A stretch of DNA of 46,955 nt from Candidatus Uhrbacteria bacterium (GTDB taxonomy: Bacteria; Patescibacteriota; Patescibacteriia; UBA9934; UBA11717): the NCBI GenBank assembly GCA_018701105.1, contig JABIWD010000004.1, positions 1 to 46,955 on the forward strand, written 5' to 3'. Position numbers and translations under genes: made by a program. Shown piece by piece: positions 22,600 through 31,401 of the stretch. Each line of letters opens with the position of its first letter. Within the stretch, counting starts at the first letter, position 1. A model generated the notes under the pieces. The model did no database searches. It worked only from the letters and a program-made list of their open reading frames with translations, and had not been told where the DNA came from.

Positions 22600-23469
22600 A
22601 TGAAGAAATCTAATCGATCCATCACAAAGGCGATCATTCCTGTTGCTGGCATAGGAACTCGCTTCTTACCTGCTACAAAAGCCCAGCCAAAAGAAATGCT
22701 ACCTATTGTCGACAAGCCTGTCATTCAGTACATCGTCGAAGATATGGTGTCGGCTGGTATCAAAGACATCATCTTTGTTACTTCAATGGGAAAACGAGCG
22801 TTAGAAGATCACTTCGATCGCAACTTTGAGCTCGAGTACAGACTCGCGCAGAAAGGAAAGAAACAAGAGCTAAAAGAAATCACAAAAATAGGAAAGCTCG
22901 CGAACTTTGCCTTCGTTCGACAAGACAAACCACTCGGAGACGGGCACGCAATCCTATCGGCGCTACCATTTGTCGATGACGACGAGGATGTGATGATCAT
23001 GTTTGGAGACGACCTTGCAGTCGGACTCGCAAGTGACCTTATTGAGACTTTCGAGAAACACAAAGAGCCTGTACTCGGTGTACTCGAAGTTCCTAAGGAT
23101 CAAACACATCGCTATGGAATTATCGGTGGAGAGAAAATCAGCAAAAAACTGTGGCGTGCGAACTCTTGGATCGAAAAACCAAAGAGTAACCCACCTTCAA
23201 ACCTCGCCTGGCAAGGAAGTGCAATCCTGAGTCACACACTTCTAAAAAGACTCAAGAAAACTAAGCCTGCGAAAGATGGAGAGATTAGACTTGCTGGCAT
23301 GTATGAGGAGTATTTCAATGAAGGAGGAACACTGAATGCTCACATTATCGACAACGTTCGCTTTGACTGTGGAAATAAGCTTGAATACCTCAAGGCAAAC
23401 ATCTACTTTGGCATGCAACGACCGGAGTTCAAGGACGAGATCAAAAAATACATCAAAAAACTGAAGTAA
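22600..23469 (+). CDS. galU: UTP-glucose-1-phosphate uridylyltransferase
   Basis: Makes UDP-glucose from UTP and glucose-1-phosphate, a precursor for surface glycans. The 289-residue protein begins at the ATG at 22600, just after the -10. The nucleotide-binding loop GIGTRFLPATKAQPKEMLP (about 18-36), QDKPLGDGHA, the metal-binding GDD and the late WIEKP and RFDCGNKLEYLKAN segments are typical of GalU. No Shine-Dalgarno. It leads a long operon: the sugar-binding lipoprotein starts one base after its stop and the pilin genes follow. Confidence 0.95.
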   Translation: MKKSNRSITKAIIPVAGIGTRFLPATKAQPKEMLPIVDKPVIQYIVEDMVSAGIKDIIFVTSMGKRALEDHFDRNFELEYRLAQKGKKQELKEITKIGKLANFAFVRQDKPLGDGHAILSALPFVDDDEDVMIMFGDDLAVGLASDLIETFEKHKEPVLGVLEVPKDQTHRYGIIGGEKISKKLWRANSWIEKPKSNPPSNLAWQGSAILSHTLLKRLKKTKPAKDGEIRLAGMYEEYFNEGGTLNAHIIDNVRFDCGNKLEYLKANIYFGMQRPEFKDEIKKYIKKLK

Positions 23470-23470
23470 T

Positions 23471-24865
23471 ATGAGACGCTTCAACCTCGCCATCATTACC
23501 CTCATGACAGTAAGCCTTGTTGTCTTACCAGGACTTGGATGTCGTGGTGGGAACAAGGAAGAGCGAGCTGGCCTGCAACCAGTCGAGCTTACCTACTGGC
23601 GCGTGTTCGATGGATCGGACACATTTACAAAAGTAATCGACAGTTACCGCGCGCGTCACCCAAACGTTAGCATCAACTACAGAAAACTCCGGTTCGACGA
23701 GTATCAAGACGAGCTGCTACAGGCGTTCGCTGAAGATCGCGGACCAGACATGTTCTCGGTCCACAACACCTGGATGAAAGGATACTTACCATTGATTGAA
23801 CCGCTTCCAGACTCAGTTCGACTTTCGTACACGGAAATACAAGGAACGCTTAAGAAAGAGAGCGTGGTCGTAGTAAGAAACGAGCCTACGTTGAGCTTGC
23901 GATCGTTAACCGATCAGTTCGTGTCAGTTGTTCCCGAGTATGTTGTATACCCATCAGACTCTGAAGGTGCTGTAACGAACAGAATCCACGGACTTCCACT
24001 ATCCGTAGATACACTCGCACTTTTCTACAATAAAGATATACTCGATGCTGCAGGATTGCCGCAGCCCCCATCAACATGGGAGCAGTTCCAAGAGCAGGTT
24101 GTTGAGCTCACAAAGTACGATGCCAACGGTGACGTCGCTCAATCAGCAGCAGCCTTTGGATACGGGAGCAACGTTGAACGATCATCAGACATCATCTCGC
24201 TACTTATGATGCAGAGTGGTGCGACTATGACAGATTCCCGAGGATCGGCGCGGTTCGCTGAGGTGCCATCAGGTGCATCTCAACAATCTCTTCCCTCTTT
24301 GGAAGCGACTCGATTCTATACAGACTTCGCAAACCCAAGTAAAGAAGTTTACACGTGGGATCCAAGCTTCCCGAATAGCTTTGATGCTTTCGCAGCCGGA
24401 CAGACAGCATTTTTCTTTGGCTACAGCTACCACATGCCTTCAATAAAGGCTCGGTCGCCTAAACTGAACTTTGCAGTATCACCAATGCCGCAGATCTCCA
24501 CAGATCCACGCTCGCAAATCAACTTTGCAAACTTCTGGATAGAAACAGTCTCAAAGAAAACAGAAAACGTAGACTGGGCATGGGACTTTGTACAGTTCGC
24601 AGCAAAAGAAAAGTACGTTTCTGCTTTCCTGGAAGAGGCAGGTCGACCAACTGCACTTCGATCAGTCGTACTCGAGCAACGTGAAGACTTTGACCTCTCA
24701 GTATTCGTAGATCAGGTGCTTTCAGCCCAAGCCTGGTACAATGGAGAAGATGCAACGGCCTCGGAGAATGCAATGGAGAAGATGCTCGACGACATAGTCG
24801 ACGGAACATCTGAAATCGGAGAGGCGCTTGGTATCGCTCAACAACAAGTTAACCAGACGTTATGA
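23471..24865 (+). CDS. Extracellular sugar-binding lipoprotein (family 1 solute-binding protein)
   Basis: A 464-residue ABC-type solute-binding protein with lipobox PGLGC (Cys24). ELTYWRVFDG, the GPDMFSVHNTW strand, GLPLSVDTLALFYNKDI and PSTWEQFQEQV match the extracellular carbohydrate-binding family of MalE and similar proteins. Its ligand is probably a saccharide, which is inferred from family only. No permease or ATPase genes are adjacent. Instead it overlaps by four bases with the first of five pilin-like genes, so a role in binding at the surface rather than classical uptake is possible. Confidence 0.85.
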   Translation: MRRFNLAIITLMTVSLVVLPGLGCRGGNKEERAGLQPVELTYWRVFDGSDTFTKVIDSYRARHPNVSINYRKLRFDEYQDELLQAFAEDRGPDMFSVHNTWMKGYLPLIEPLPDSVRLSYTEIQGTLKKESVVVVRNEPTLSLRSLTDQFVSVVPEYVVYPSDSEGAVTNRIHGLPLSVDTLALFYNKDILDAAGLPQPPSTWEQFQEQVVELTKYDANGDVAQSAAAFGYGSNVERSSDIISLLMMQSGATMTDSRGSARFAEVPSGASQQSLPSLEATRFYTDFANPSKEVYTWDPSFPNSFDAFAAGQTAFFFGYSYHMPSIKARSPKLNFAVSPMPQISTDPRSQINFANFWIETVSKKTENVDWAWDFVQFAAKEKYVSAFLEEAGRPTALRSVVLEQREDFDLSVFVDQVLSAQAWYNGEDATASENAMEKMLDDIVDGTSEIGEALGIAQQQVNQTL

Positions 24866-25404
24866 TCCCATTTATCAAGACAGCGCTCGCTGCAACAAAC
24901 TCAAGTGTTCCAAACACTCCGTTTGGTGGCGGCGCGGCTCCAACGCTAATACCGAAATGTGCGTTAAGAGCAGACGGAGCCGACAACCTTGAGTGTGTCT
25001 TGGAACTGTTCGTGAACATAAGCCAGGTGCTGCTCGGAGTTGTAGGATCAGTGCTGCTCGTCGTGTTCGTTTACGGTGGGTTGATGTACATCTTCTCGCA
25101 AGGTGAACCGGGACGAGTCGCCAAAGCTCAAAAGGCCCTTACAGGCGGAGTGGTTGGTATGCTCATAGTATTCTCGGCGTTCGCAGGAGTATCGTTCGCC
25201 GTTTCAGCCCTTCGGGGAGAACCAGATCTTGTCGCAAGCGAATACGTTACGTGTGGCGTAACGGAAGAAGAGCAAGCGGCGGCAAATACACTACAGTGCG
25301 CTCCTGGCGAATACTTCTGCTCAAACGGAGCATGTTGTCCCAGCGGAAACTGTACCGATCCAAATGCAGATGCTCAAACATCCATTACACCAGAAAACCC
25401 GTAA
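24862..25404 (+). CDS. TrbC/VirB2-like pilin 1 with Cys-rich tail
   Basis: A 180-residue member of the small T4SS-pilin-like family. After a short N terminus, two long hydrophobic helices (about 48-75 and 90-117) are joined by a charged turn (GEPGRVAKAQKAL), the family signature. Unlike the four other copies, it carries a ~60-residue C-terminal tail with seven cysteines (CGV, QCAPGEYFCSNGACCPSGNC), which may form disulfides outside the cell. The N terminus has no clear cleaved signal. It overlaps the sugar-binding protein gene by ATGA. Confidence 0.8.
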   Translation: MIPFIKTALAATNSSVPNTPFGGGAAPTLIPKCALRADGADNLECVLELFVNISQVLLGVVGSVLLVVFVYGGLMYIFSQGEPGRVAKAQKALTGGVVGMLIVFSAFAGVSFAVSALRGEPDLVASEYVTCGVTEEEQAAANTLQCAPGEYFCSNGACCPSGNCTDPNADAQTSITPENP

Positions 25405-25405
25405 T

Positions 25406-25771
25406 ATGAACTCACTTACCAAAAGAACGTTACAGGGATTTACAGCCATAATGGTAGCCGTATTCCCAGTCGTTACGTCTGCCGCGACTCTTTACAACCC
25501 GCTTGGCGAGGCAAGCATTCCTCAGCTAATAGGTCGAGTTATCCAGCTAGTACTTGGTATTTCGGGGTCACTCGCTCTACTCATGTTTGTCTACGGTGGA
25601 TTAATATGGTTGACGGCGTCGGGCGAACCTGGGAAAATTGAGAAAGGAAAGAAGACACTGATCTGGGCAACAATAGGAATCGGTGTCCTATTTGGGTCAT
25701 TCGCACTTGCGAACTTTGTTGTCACCGGCCTTGGCGCAGCCGTTGTGCCGCCAGCAGCACCTACTCCTTAA
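25406..25771 (+). CDS. TrbC/VirB2-like pilin 2
   Basis: A 121-residue pilin-like protein. The ATG at 25406 is one base after the previous stop; the longer ORF start is within that gene. It has a signal peptide ending TSAA, two hydrophobic helices, and between them the turn TASGEPGKIEKGKKTL. In conjugative systems VirB2 proteins assemble into filaments after signal removal; in lineages like this one the arrays are thought to form surface pili, which here is inference. The C terminus is Pro/Ala-rich. Confidence 0.82.
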   Translation: MNSLTKRTLQGFTAIMVAVFPVVTSAATLYNPLGEASIPQLIGRVIQLVLGISGSLALLMFVYGGLIWLTASGEPGKIEKGKKTLIWATIGIGVLFGSFALANFVVTGLGAAVVPPAAPTP

Positions 25772-25792
25772 AAATAAATATTTTACAAAACT

Positions 25793-26230
25793 ATGACAAA
25801 CGTATTCAGACATTTGTTGGCGCCTATCGCGATCATCACCATGATCTTCGGTGGAGCACTCGCTCTTGCAGCGCCAGGCTTCGTTAACGAAGCAAGCGCA
25901 GCCGCATCATCAACACTCACAACAGGAGACATTCTCCCAACAACGTTCAGCGGAGAAACAGGGCTCGGTAACCGAGACCTCAAGTCCACAATTGGTGGTA
26001 TCATCCGTTCAGCACTTGGATTCCTTGGAGTCATTGCTGTGGTGATCACCCTATACGGTGGTTTCCTCTGGATGACAGCTGGTGGAAAAGAGGAGCAGGT
26101 AAAGAAAGCGCAGCAAGTGATTGTTGCAGGAGCAATTGGACTCGCGATCATCTTGTCCGCATGGGCAATCACGACGTTCATTGTTACAGAGTTGATTGGT
26201 GCCACAAGCGCACCGGCAACCTCGTTATAA
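25793..26230 (+). CDS. TrbC/VirB2-like pilin 3
   Basis: A 145-residue copy with a signal peptide (cleavage likely after ASA, about 35), a Thr/Ser-rich mature N terminus, and two helices around MTAGGKEEQVKKAQQVI. It follows pilin 2 by 21 AT-rich bases and is followed by an intercistronic hairpin, so this junction may set a different expression level for the later pilins. Confidence 0.82.
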   Translation: MTNVFRHLLAPIAIITMIFGGALALAAPGFVNEASAAASSTLTTGDILPTTFSGETGLGNRDLKSTIGGIIRSALGFLGVIAVVITLYGGFLWMTAGGKEEQVKKAQQVIVAGAIGLAIILSAWAITTFIVTELIGATSAPATSL

Positions 26231-26235
26231 TAGTT

Positions 26236-26262
26236 CCGGCAGCAGGCTTCCCTGCTGCCATG
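26236..26262 (+). other. Intercistronic hairpin between pilins 3 and 4
   Basis: GGCAGCAGG-CTTC-CCTGCTGCC, a perfect stem with a stable tetraloop-like turn and no T run. It is more likely an mRNA-stabilising or processing element than a terminator. A smaller GATATC/GATATC pairing follows at 26271-26288. Confidence 0.65.
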
Positions 26263-26297
26263 ACGTGAGCTGATATCACACGATATCGTCTCGCGCT

Positions 26298-26726
26298 ATG
26301 ACCAGAACTACAAAACAAAAGTTCTTCGCTGGTCTATCCGTTCTGTATATCTTTGCTGCTACACCCGCATTTGCACAAATCAATGCGACCAACACCGGAC
26401 TATCAGCGTCAGGAGGCGCTGCAGGCTTTGGAACAACTCCAGCCGATCTTCCAGTGGTAATTGGTCAAGTCATTGCAGCTCTTGTGGGACTACTGGGAAT
26501 CTTGCTCGCGATCTACTTGATCTACGGCGGGGTGCTCTGGTTAACAGCAGCAGGAGATCCAGATAAGGTGACAAAAGCGAAGCATATAATCAGCAACACG
26601 GTAATTGGTATCTTGATAGTACTAGTATCGTTTGCCGCGACGACGTTCATCATCAACACTCTGGGCCAAGCGTCAAGAGGTGAGCTGATTCAAGCAGACC
26701 AAGCTGCAACAGCAGATCCGAGCTAA
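26298..26726 (+). CDS. TrbC/VirB2-like pilin 4
   Basis: A 142-residue copy with signal peptide ending AFA (about 25), mature N terminus with Asn, Thr and Gly, and two hydrophobic helices around the turn TAAGDPDKVTKAKHII. The loop is nearly identical to that of pilin 5, so these two are the closest pair. The C-terminal tail is short and polar. Confidence 0.82.
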   Translation: MTRTTKQKFFAGLSVLYIFAATPAFAQINATNTGLSASGGAAGFGTTPADLPVVIGQVIAALVGLLGILLAIYLIYGGVLWLTAAGDPDKVTKAKHIISNTVIGILIVLVSFAATTFIINTLGQASRGELIQADQAATADPS

Positions 26727-26758
26727 CCACATAAATTGTTTAAAAGAATATAAATACT

Positions 26759-27181
26759 ATGACACTTGCACAACAACTACGCGCAGGACTCGCAGTCATC
26801 GCTCTCGTTATGATGGGAGGAACTGCATTAATCGCTTCTCCGGCAAGTGCCGTCGGATTCGAAGCTGGCTCACCATCCGGAGCACTCAGTCAAGCAGCTA
26901 GCCAGACAACACTTGGGGCGAGCAGTGAAGACCAAATCTTTATCACGATAGGACAGCTCGTGAACATAGCGCTTGGACTTCTAGGAATCATCTTCTTTGT
27001 CCTCCTGGTCTACGCTGGATTCCTCTGGATGACGGCAGCAGGAGACCCAGACAAAGTAACAAAGGCAAAGACAATGATCACACAGGCGGTAATCGGAATC
27101 GTAATCATTCTCTCGGCATTCGCTATTTCAACCTTCGTTATCAACCAACTGATAGATGCAACATCGACTGTTGCATCGTAG
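26759..27181 (+). CDS. TrbC/VirB2-like pilin 5
   Basis: A 140-residue last member of the array: signal peptide ending ASA (about 31), mature N terminus rich in Ser and Ala, two helices around TAAGDPDKVTKAKTMI. It probably arose with pilin 4 by duplication. A terminator follows and ends the operon that started at galU. Confidence 0.82.
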   Translation: MTLAQQLRAGLAVIALVMMGGTALIASPASAVGFEAGSPSGALSQAASQTTLGASSEDQIFITIGQLVNIALGLLGIIFFVLLVYAGFLWMTAAGDPDKVTKAKTMITQAVIGIVIILSAFAISTFVINQLIDATSTVAS

Positions 27182-27186
27182 AAGAA

Positions 27187-27215
27187 AAAACTCGGGCTTA
27201 GGCTCGAGTTTTTGT
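27187..27215 (+). terminator. Terminator of the galU-pilin operon
   Basis: ACTCGGGC-TTA-GGCTCGAGT imperfect stem followed by a five-T run. Confidence 0.75.
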
Positions 27216-27221
27216 ATAAAA

Positions 27222-27262
27222 GAAAAACACCCCTGCCAGAGAACTGGTGTGGGGCGTTCGTC
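27222..27262 (-). terminator. Terminator of the lipoprotein/charged-protein operon
   Basis: Minus-strand GCCCC...CCAG-TTCT-CTGG...GGGGT stem followed by five T. Confidence 0.7.
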
Positions 27263-27281
27263 GTTAGTGTCCTTTCAGGCA

Positions 27282-28340
27282 CTAGATGGGCTGCGTGGGG
27301 TTAGCGAACTGCGAAAGCCACGCCGTAATCGGGTTTTTGGAAGACGGCATCCGAGACCCGTCTTCCGCATCGAAGCGACGTCCGACAAGATCGCTCCCAG
27401 CCATGAGGCCGGTGGACACCTTCACCTTCTGCATGATCAGCCCAGTTCCGGATGAGCCCGTAAACTGCACGAGCGTGACCGTGGAATAGCCGCCGGGCCT
27501 GGGGGTGAAGTAGCACTCGCTACCCTTGGGGACGAGCGGAAGGATGATCTCCTTGCCATCGTCCAGAACCACTCGCTTGTTAGCGCCGGTCTCCATCACC
27601 ACGGAGGGCTTCTGGTTGCCGGCGATGACGAGCACGTGTCCTCGCTTGGCGAAGATCGTCACCACGTCACGCTTCGACTTCTGGCCCGGCGGCAACTTGC
27701 CGCAGGTCAGCCACTTGTCGCTGGTCGGGATACGACCTCCCGTCGACTGGGTCGACGAGGCGGTCGTGCTCGCGAGCACGGCAGTGGGGCGTCGCGTTGC
27801 ACGACGCTCGCGGATCCGACTGGGCACGGTGGCCCCGTCGGTCGCATCGTCGAACGCACGTCCGCCGTCATAGGGGTCGACACGCTCGTGCCGCGTGGGC
27901 TCGAGTGAGCTACTGCCCCCTCGAAGCTCCTCGCGACGCTTGCGGATCTCCTCGCGACGCCGGTCCCGCTCCTTACCTGCCTCCGTCCGGTCCCGCTCCC
28001 GCTTGAGCTGACGCTCGCGCGGGCTCTCCGCAGGCGAAGAGGTGTCGTTCGAGCGGTCCTGACGAACCTCTCGAGACTCACGGGCAGGAGAAGACGTATC
28101 CACTCCGTTCCGTTCGTCACGACGCTGCTGGACTCGGGTCTGCGACCGAATGGTCGAGCGATCACGATCCTGCTGCTGCAGGAGACGCTGCTGCTCGGCC
28201 TCCAGCTGCTTGTTGCTGGTGAACTGGTGCACAACGCCCCAGCACATGAGCAGGATGATGATCGGCAGCGCCAGCCTCTTGAGACAACGGACCGCCATCT
28301 TCTTCACGCCGCTCGACGCCTTCTTCTTGGCATTTGCCAT
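27282..28340 (-). CDS. Orphan membrane-anchored protein with charged coiled-coil linker
   Basis: A 352-residue protein: basic N terminus, one membrane helix (about 24-42, IIILLMCWGVV), a ~130-residue Arg/Glu/Asp/Ser-rich helical stretch with many RER and RRD units, and a beta-rich C-terminal domain of ~140 residues. The ATG at 28340 has a GGGAG Shine-Dalgarno and overlaps the stop of the upstream lipoprotein (TGATG). The architecture suggests a stalk carrying a domain away from the membrane. No homologue is recognised. High GC, orphan class. Confidence 0.7.
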   Translation of the reverse strand: MANAKKKASSGVKKMAVRCLKRLALPIIILLMCWGVVHQFTSNKQLEAEQQRLLQQQDRDRSTIRSQTRVQQRRDERNGVDTSSPARESREVRQDRSNDTSSPAESPRERQLKRERDRTEAGKERDRRREEIRKRREELRGGSSSLEPTRHERVDPYDGGRAFDDATDGATVPSRIRERRATRRPTAVLASTTASSTQSTGGRIPTSDKWLTCGKLPPGQKSKRDVVTIFAKRGHVLVIAGNQKPSVVMETGANKRVVLDDGKEIILPLVPKGSECYFTPRPGGYSTVTLVQFTGSSGTGLIMQKVKVSTGLMAGSDLVGRRFDAEDGSRMPSSKNPITAWLSQFANPTQPI

Positions 28341-29032
28341 CACTTCACTCCCTTCGTGCCCCGCAGGGCCCTGATTTCTTGCTCGAGACGCGAAATGCGC
28401 CGTTGCATCTCCTGCGCCTCGAACGTCGCTCCACCATCGACGTAGTTGATGAAGTCGTAGAGATCATCGAGCTCGTCGATGATCGCGTCGATCTCAGCCA
28501 TGTGGGCTTCGTCGATCACGTCGTCCCACTCCCGGTACTCCTGCTCGATCCGATCGAGAGAGTTCCAGATGTAGTCCGCCTCGTCCTCGAGGATCCCAAT
28601 CCGGGCTGCGTTCATGTCGATGTCCCGCCGGTTGCGGTTGATGGCGGCGTTCTGCCCCCAATCCTCCCAGCGACCGATCGCCAGGTACTCGTACACGACT
28701 GACTCCACGGCCGGGTCCATACCAGTCGACGCCATGCGCCGGTCGGCAGTGATACGGTCGTAGTGATCGACGATGTCTTTGTAGCTCTGGCAGTGCTCCA
28801 TGCGACCGCCATGCTGATCCAGACACTGGGTGAGCCGATCCAGGTACCCCTCCTTCTTCTGCCGGATGATCGTGTCCTCGCTCGACGCGTGCGTCAGGGC
28901 GTGGTCGCGGTCCTTCGCGCCAGAGATGGTTGAGTAGCTGTGTCCAATCCCTCGTGCGGCGTGCCCAATGCAGCCGGTGAGGGTGAACGTGACGGCGCAC
29001 AGCGCCAGGATAGCAACGATTCGGTTCCGCAC
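28340..29032 (-). CDS. Orphan coiled-coil lipoprotein
   Basis: A 230-residue lipoprotein with lipobox LTGC (Cys21). The GTG start at 29032 is supported by a GAGGAG Shine-Dalgarno. The mature protein is strongly helical and acidic, with heptad-like stretches towards the C terminus (RISRLEQEIRAL). It is first in an operon with the anchored charged protein, behind a near-consensus promoter. The pair may form a lipoprotein-stalk complex in the envelope, an inference from order and architecture only. Confidence 0.7.
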   Translation of the reverse strand: MRNRIVAILALCAVTFTLTGCIGHAARGIGHSYSTISGAKDRDHALTHASSEDTIIRQKKEGYLDRLTQCLDQHGGRMEHCQSYKDIVDHYDRITADRRMASTGMDPAVESVVYEYLAIGRWEDWGQNAAINRNRRDIDMNAARIGILEDEADYIWNSLDRIEQEYREWDDVIDEAHMAEIDAIIDELDDLYDFINYVDGGATFEAQEMQRRISRLEQEIRALRGTKGVK

Positions 29033-29122
29033 GATTGTGCTCCTCTACTGAAGTGTTTTTCGAACTGTCTACCTTGATTCTTTGCCAACGGTAGGCCTTT
29101 TCTGCCCACTATTGAACGGCGT

Positions 29123-29151
29123 AATATAACACAAAAATGCCTTATTGTCAA
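29123..29151 (-). promoter_or_regulatory. Promoter of the lipoprotein operon
   Basis: Minus-strand TTGACA (29146-29151), 17-base spacer, TATATT (29123-29128), one base from perfect consensus. Confidence 0.8.
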
Positions 29152-29193
29152 GCGCAACTTGACATAATTACACTAATATTAGCCAAATTTATA

Positions 29194-29226
29194 AAAATAC
29201 GCCCCACCGGAGTCCCGGTGGGGCGT
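29194..29226 (-). terminator. Terminator of the large orphan membrane gene
   Basis: ACGCCCCACCGG/CCGGTGGGGCGT perfect 12-bp stem then ATTTTTAT on the minus strand. Confidence 0.85.
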
Positions 29227-29231
29227 ACGTG

Positions 29232-31160
29232 TCAGCGATTGCGCCGTCGCTGTCGGCGCCTGTCTCGAGCGCGCTCACGCTCTTCCCGTCGGGCCTCGTA
29301 GGCCTCCTGGGTCGTCATCGGAGCACCCCGCCCCGTTCCGTTGCCGCTGTTACGAGCGTCTCGATCCGGAATCAGCCCATTCGTGATGGGGTCTTCCAGG
29401 CCGAGTTCACTCCAGCGATCCATCGGATCGAGCGCGGGCCCGAGCGGCGATGCGTCCAGCTGCCCCTGGTACGCGATCACCAACATGAGCGTCAACGCGG
29501 CAGTCCCAAGGACCCGAAGTCCGCCTTCGCGCTCCTTGACCAAGGACCACACCGTGGCCGCAAAGCCCGTCACGGCCACGAGGACCATGGACAGGAGCAC
29601 TCCCTGCAGCATCGTATGCCGCAGCGTGTTTCGTCCCAACTCTGCGGACGAAAGCGTCGCGTAGGTCAACGGCGTGCTAGTTGCCACGCCGGAGATCTTC
29701 GCGAGGAGGATGGCGCCCAGCGCGCCGATCATCAGCACGGTGAGTCCCCGCCTCGAAAGACGGTAATACTCTCGCGCATCGATTCCTGACGGCCCAGGTG
29801 TCATTCCCTCGAACTTGAGCATCACCCCGATGACGATGCCCAACAGGATCACGTGCAAAGCATACGTCGGGATCGTATCCCACGCCATCTCGCCCTTGTT
29901 CCAGATCAGAATCCAGAGCGGGTACACCAGCAACTGCGATCCCATCGGCGCGATCATCGCACGCCAGCGGGTCACCTTCACGTAGGCGTCCGTTGGGATC
30001 AGCTGACTCATGTCCTGGGGGTTGCGCATCATCCGGCGCGCCGGCCCTGGGACACTCAACGTCTGTGCAGCGATCAGGTGCGCGAAGTGCAACACCTTGT
30101 CCACGGTGGACATCGCTCCTCCCACGATCTGGATCGGGATCACGTTGATCGTCAGCAACGCCACCATGTTCACGATTGAGAACACCAACGCGGCCGTCAG
30201 CGACTCCCTGTACAGGCAGAAAAGCCAGCCCAGGATGGACAAAACGATCACGATCCAGGAGACCACGAACATCTCACCCGCAGCTGTCGCCGCGAACTTG
30301 GCCACCGGAACGCCCTGCCTCTCCATGCGCTCAGGCGCCTGAACCGCCAGATCCAACCCGGCGTCAGCGATCCCTGAGAGCACCCTGTCGAACTGCGCGG
30401 TACGCCTCACGAGTGCGTAGTCCTTCTCGGTCAGGCTCAAGATCGTCGCGATGGCCATGTTGACCATCTCGTTCTTGCTCCTGGCCAAGCTCAGGCCTCC
30501 GAGCAAGAGTCCGGTGCTCGCTGCGTTGCCGAAGTACCCGAAGTTGAACGCCACCTGGGCGTCATCACAACGGGGATCAGCCGACATGCTCAGAGAGTAC
30601 AGCGCCGTGAGCACTGCGGTCCGTCGCCGCATCATCTTCCTGATCTTGGCGTCGTCACCTTCGAGCATTGCGCAGATGTCCGTGAACACCCTGTCGCTAA
30701 TCACCGAGCCTGCGTCTGTCACCGACGTCGGTGGAGCCGATGCACGATCGCCCACTGCCTCACCCGGGATGAACCGGTTCCTGAGGTTCCTGATCGATGC
30801 CCTGAGCGCGGCCTTCTGCCGCTCAAAGTACGCATTCGTCTTCGGATTGCCGTCCTTGGGAAGATGCACTACCAGCTCCTGGAAGAATTCCTCCATCGCT
30901 GCCTGCAGATTCTCCGCCTGATCCCGGCTGATCTTGCCGTCGCTCAGCAGTCTTGCTGTCACGCCGCTAGCGATCACCTTGATGCCCGGCCGACCCTTCT
31001 GCTGCAACTCCTTCAAGACGCCTACCGACAAGTAGGTCGTCATAGCGCCACGAACGACGTCGCTGGTGCCCATGAACCTGCCGCTTGCCTTGGCGAAATC
31101 GCGGAGATAGCTCTCCGTGATACCTCCCAGAATTCCCACTCTATTCCCTTGCTTCGCCAT
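29232..31160 (-). CDS. Large orphan polytopic membrane protein
   Basis: A 642-residue protein. An AAGGGAG Shine-Dalgarno selects the ATG at 31160 (MAKQGNR) over the ORF track start. The N-terminal ~280 residues are soluble and helical; seven or eight membrane helices lie between about 300 and 560; the C terminus is a strongly basic tail (RREERERARDRRRQRRRNR). No family recognised. The topology, with a big cytoplasmic-type domain and basic tail, resembles secretion or filament-assembly membrane components, but no motif proves it. It is the largest gene of the orphan class, expressed from its own promoter. Confidence 0.7.
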   Translation of the reverse strand: MAKQGNRVGILGGITESYLRDFAKASGRFMGTSDVVRGAMTTYLSVGVLKELQQKGRPGIKVIASGVTARLLSDGKISRDQAENLQAAMEEFFQELVVHLPKDGNPKTNAYFERQKAALRASIRNLRNRFIPGEAVGDRASAPPTSVTDAGSVISDRVFTDICAMLEGDDAKIRKMMRRRTAVLTALYSLSMSADPRCDDAQVAFNFGYFGNAASTGLLLGGLSLARSKNEMVNMAIATILSLTEKDYALVRRTAQFDRVLSGIADAGLDLAVQAPERMERQGVPVAKFAATAAGEMFVVSWIVIVLSILGWLFCLYRESLTAALVFSIVNMVALLTINVIPIQIVGGAMSTVDKVLHFAHLIAAQTLSVPGPARRMMRNPQDMSQLIPTDAYVKVTRWRAMIAPMGSQLLVYPLWILIWNKGEMAWDTIPTYALHVILLGIVIGVMLKFEGMTPGPSGIDAREYYRLSRRGLTVLMIGALGAILLAKISGVATSTPLTYATLSSAELGRNTLRHTMLQGVLLSMVLVAVTGFAATVWSLVKEREGGLRVLGTAALTLMLVIAYQGQLDASPLGPALDPMDRWSELGLEDPITNGLIPDRDARNSGNGTGRGAPMTTQEAYEARREERERARDRRRQRRRNR

Positions 31161-31232
31161 GTCTCTCTCCCTTCGCAGTTCTACTGCAAACTCTGTTTTC
31201 TGTCTTTCTCTCAAAATTGGAAGGAACGGCTA

Positions 31233-31261
31233 AGATTAACAACAAAATACAGATTTGTCAA
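31233..31261 (-). promoter_or_regulatory. Promoter of the large orphan membrane gene
   Basis: Minus-strand TTGACA (31256-31261), 17-base spacer, TAATCT (31233-31238). It is divergent from the promoter at 31307. Confidence 0.75.
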
Positions 31262-31306
31262 GGCAGAATGGGGGCAATGTGTATGGCCGCCCAACACACC
31301 AATTAC

Positions 31307-31335
31307 TTGACAAAAGCACATTTTTGTGGTAGTTT
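31307..31335 (+). promoter_or_regulatory. Promoter of the orphan gene at 31402
   Basis: TTGACA (31307-31312), 17-base spacer, TAGTTT (31330-31335). The leader is about 60 bases with no strong structure. Confidence 0.7.
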
Positions 31336-31401
31336 TAGCTGTTTCAATCTCGAAGGAAACACGGCCTCTACAACATCAGACACCTAAGACAGGAGCACAG
31401 C

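Noticed and set aside
27707-28234. Long antisense ORF of 175 aa overlapping the charged stalk protein
   Set aside because: High-GC shadow frame: Arg/Ser-rich, no Shine-Dalgarno, no independent promoter or terminator.
29158-29163. Plus-strand TTGACA near 29158
   Set aside because: No -10 at suitable distance and no plus-strand gene downstream before a terminator region.
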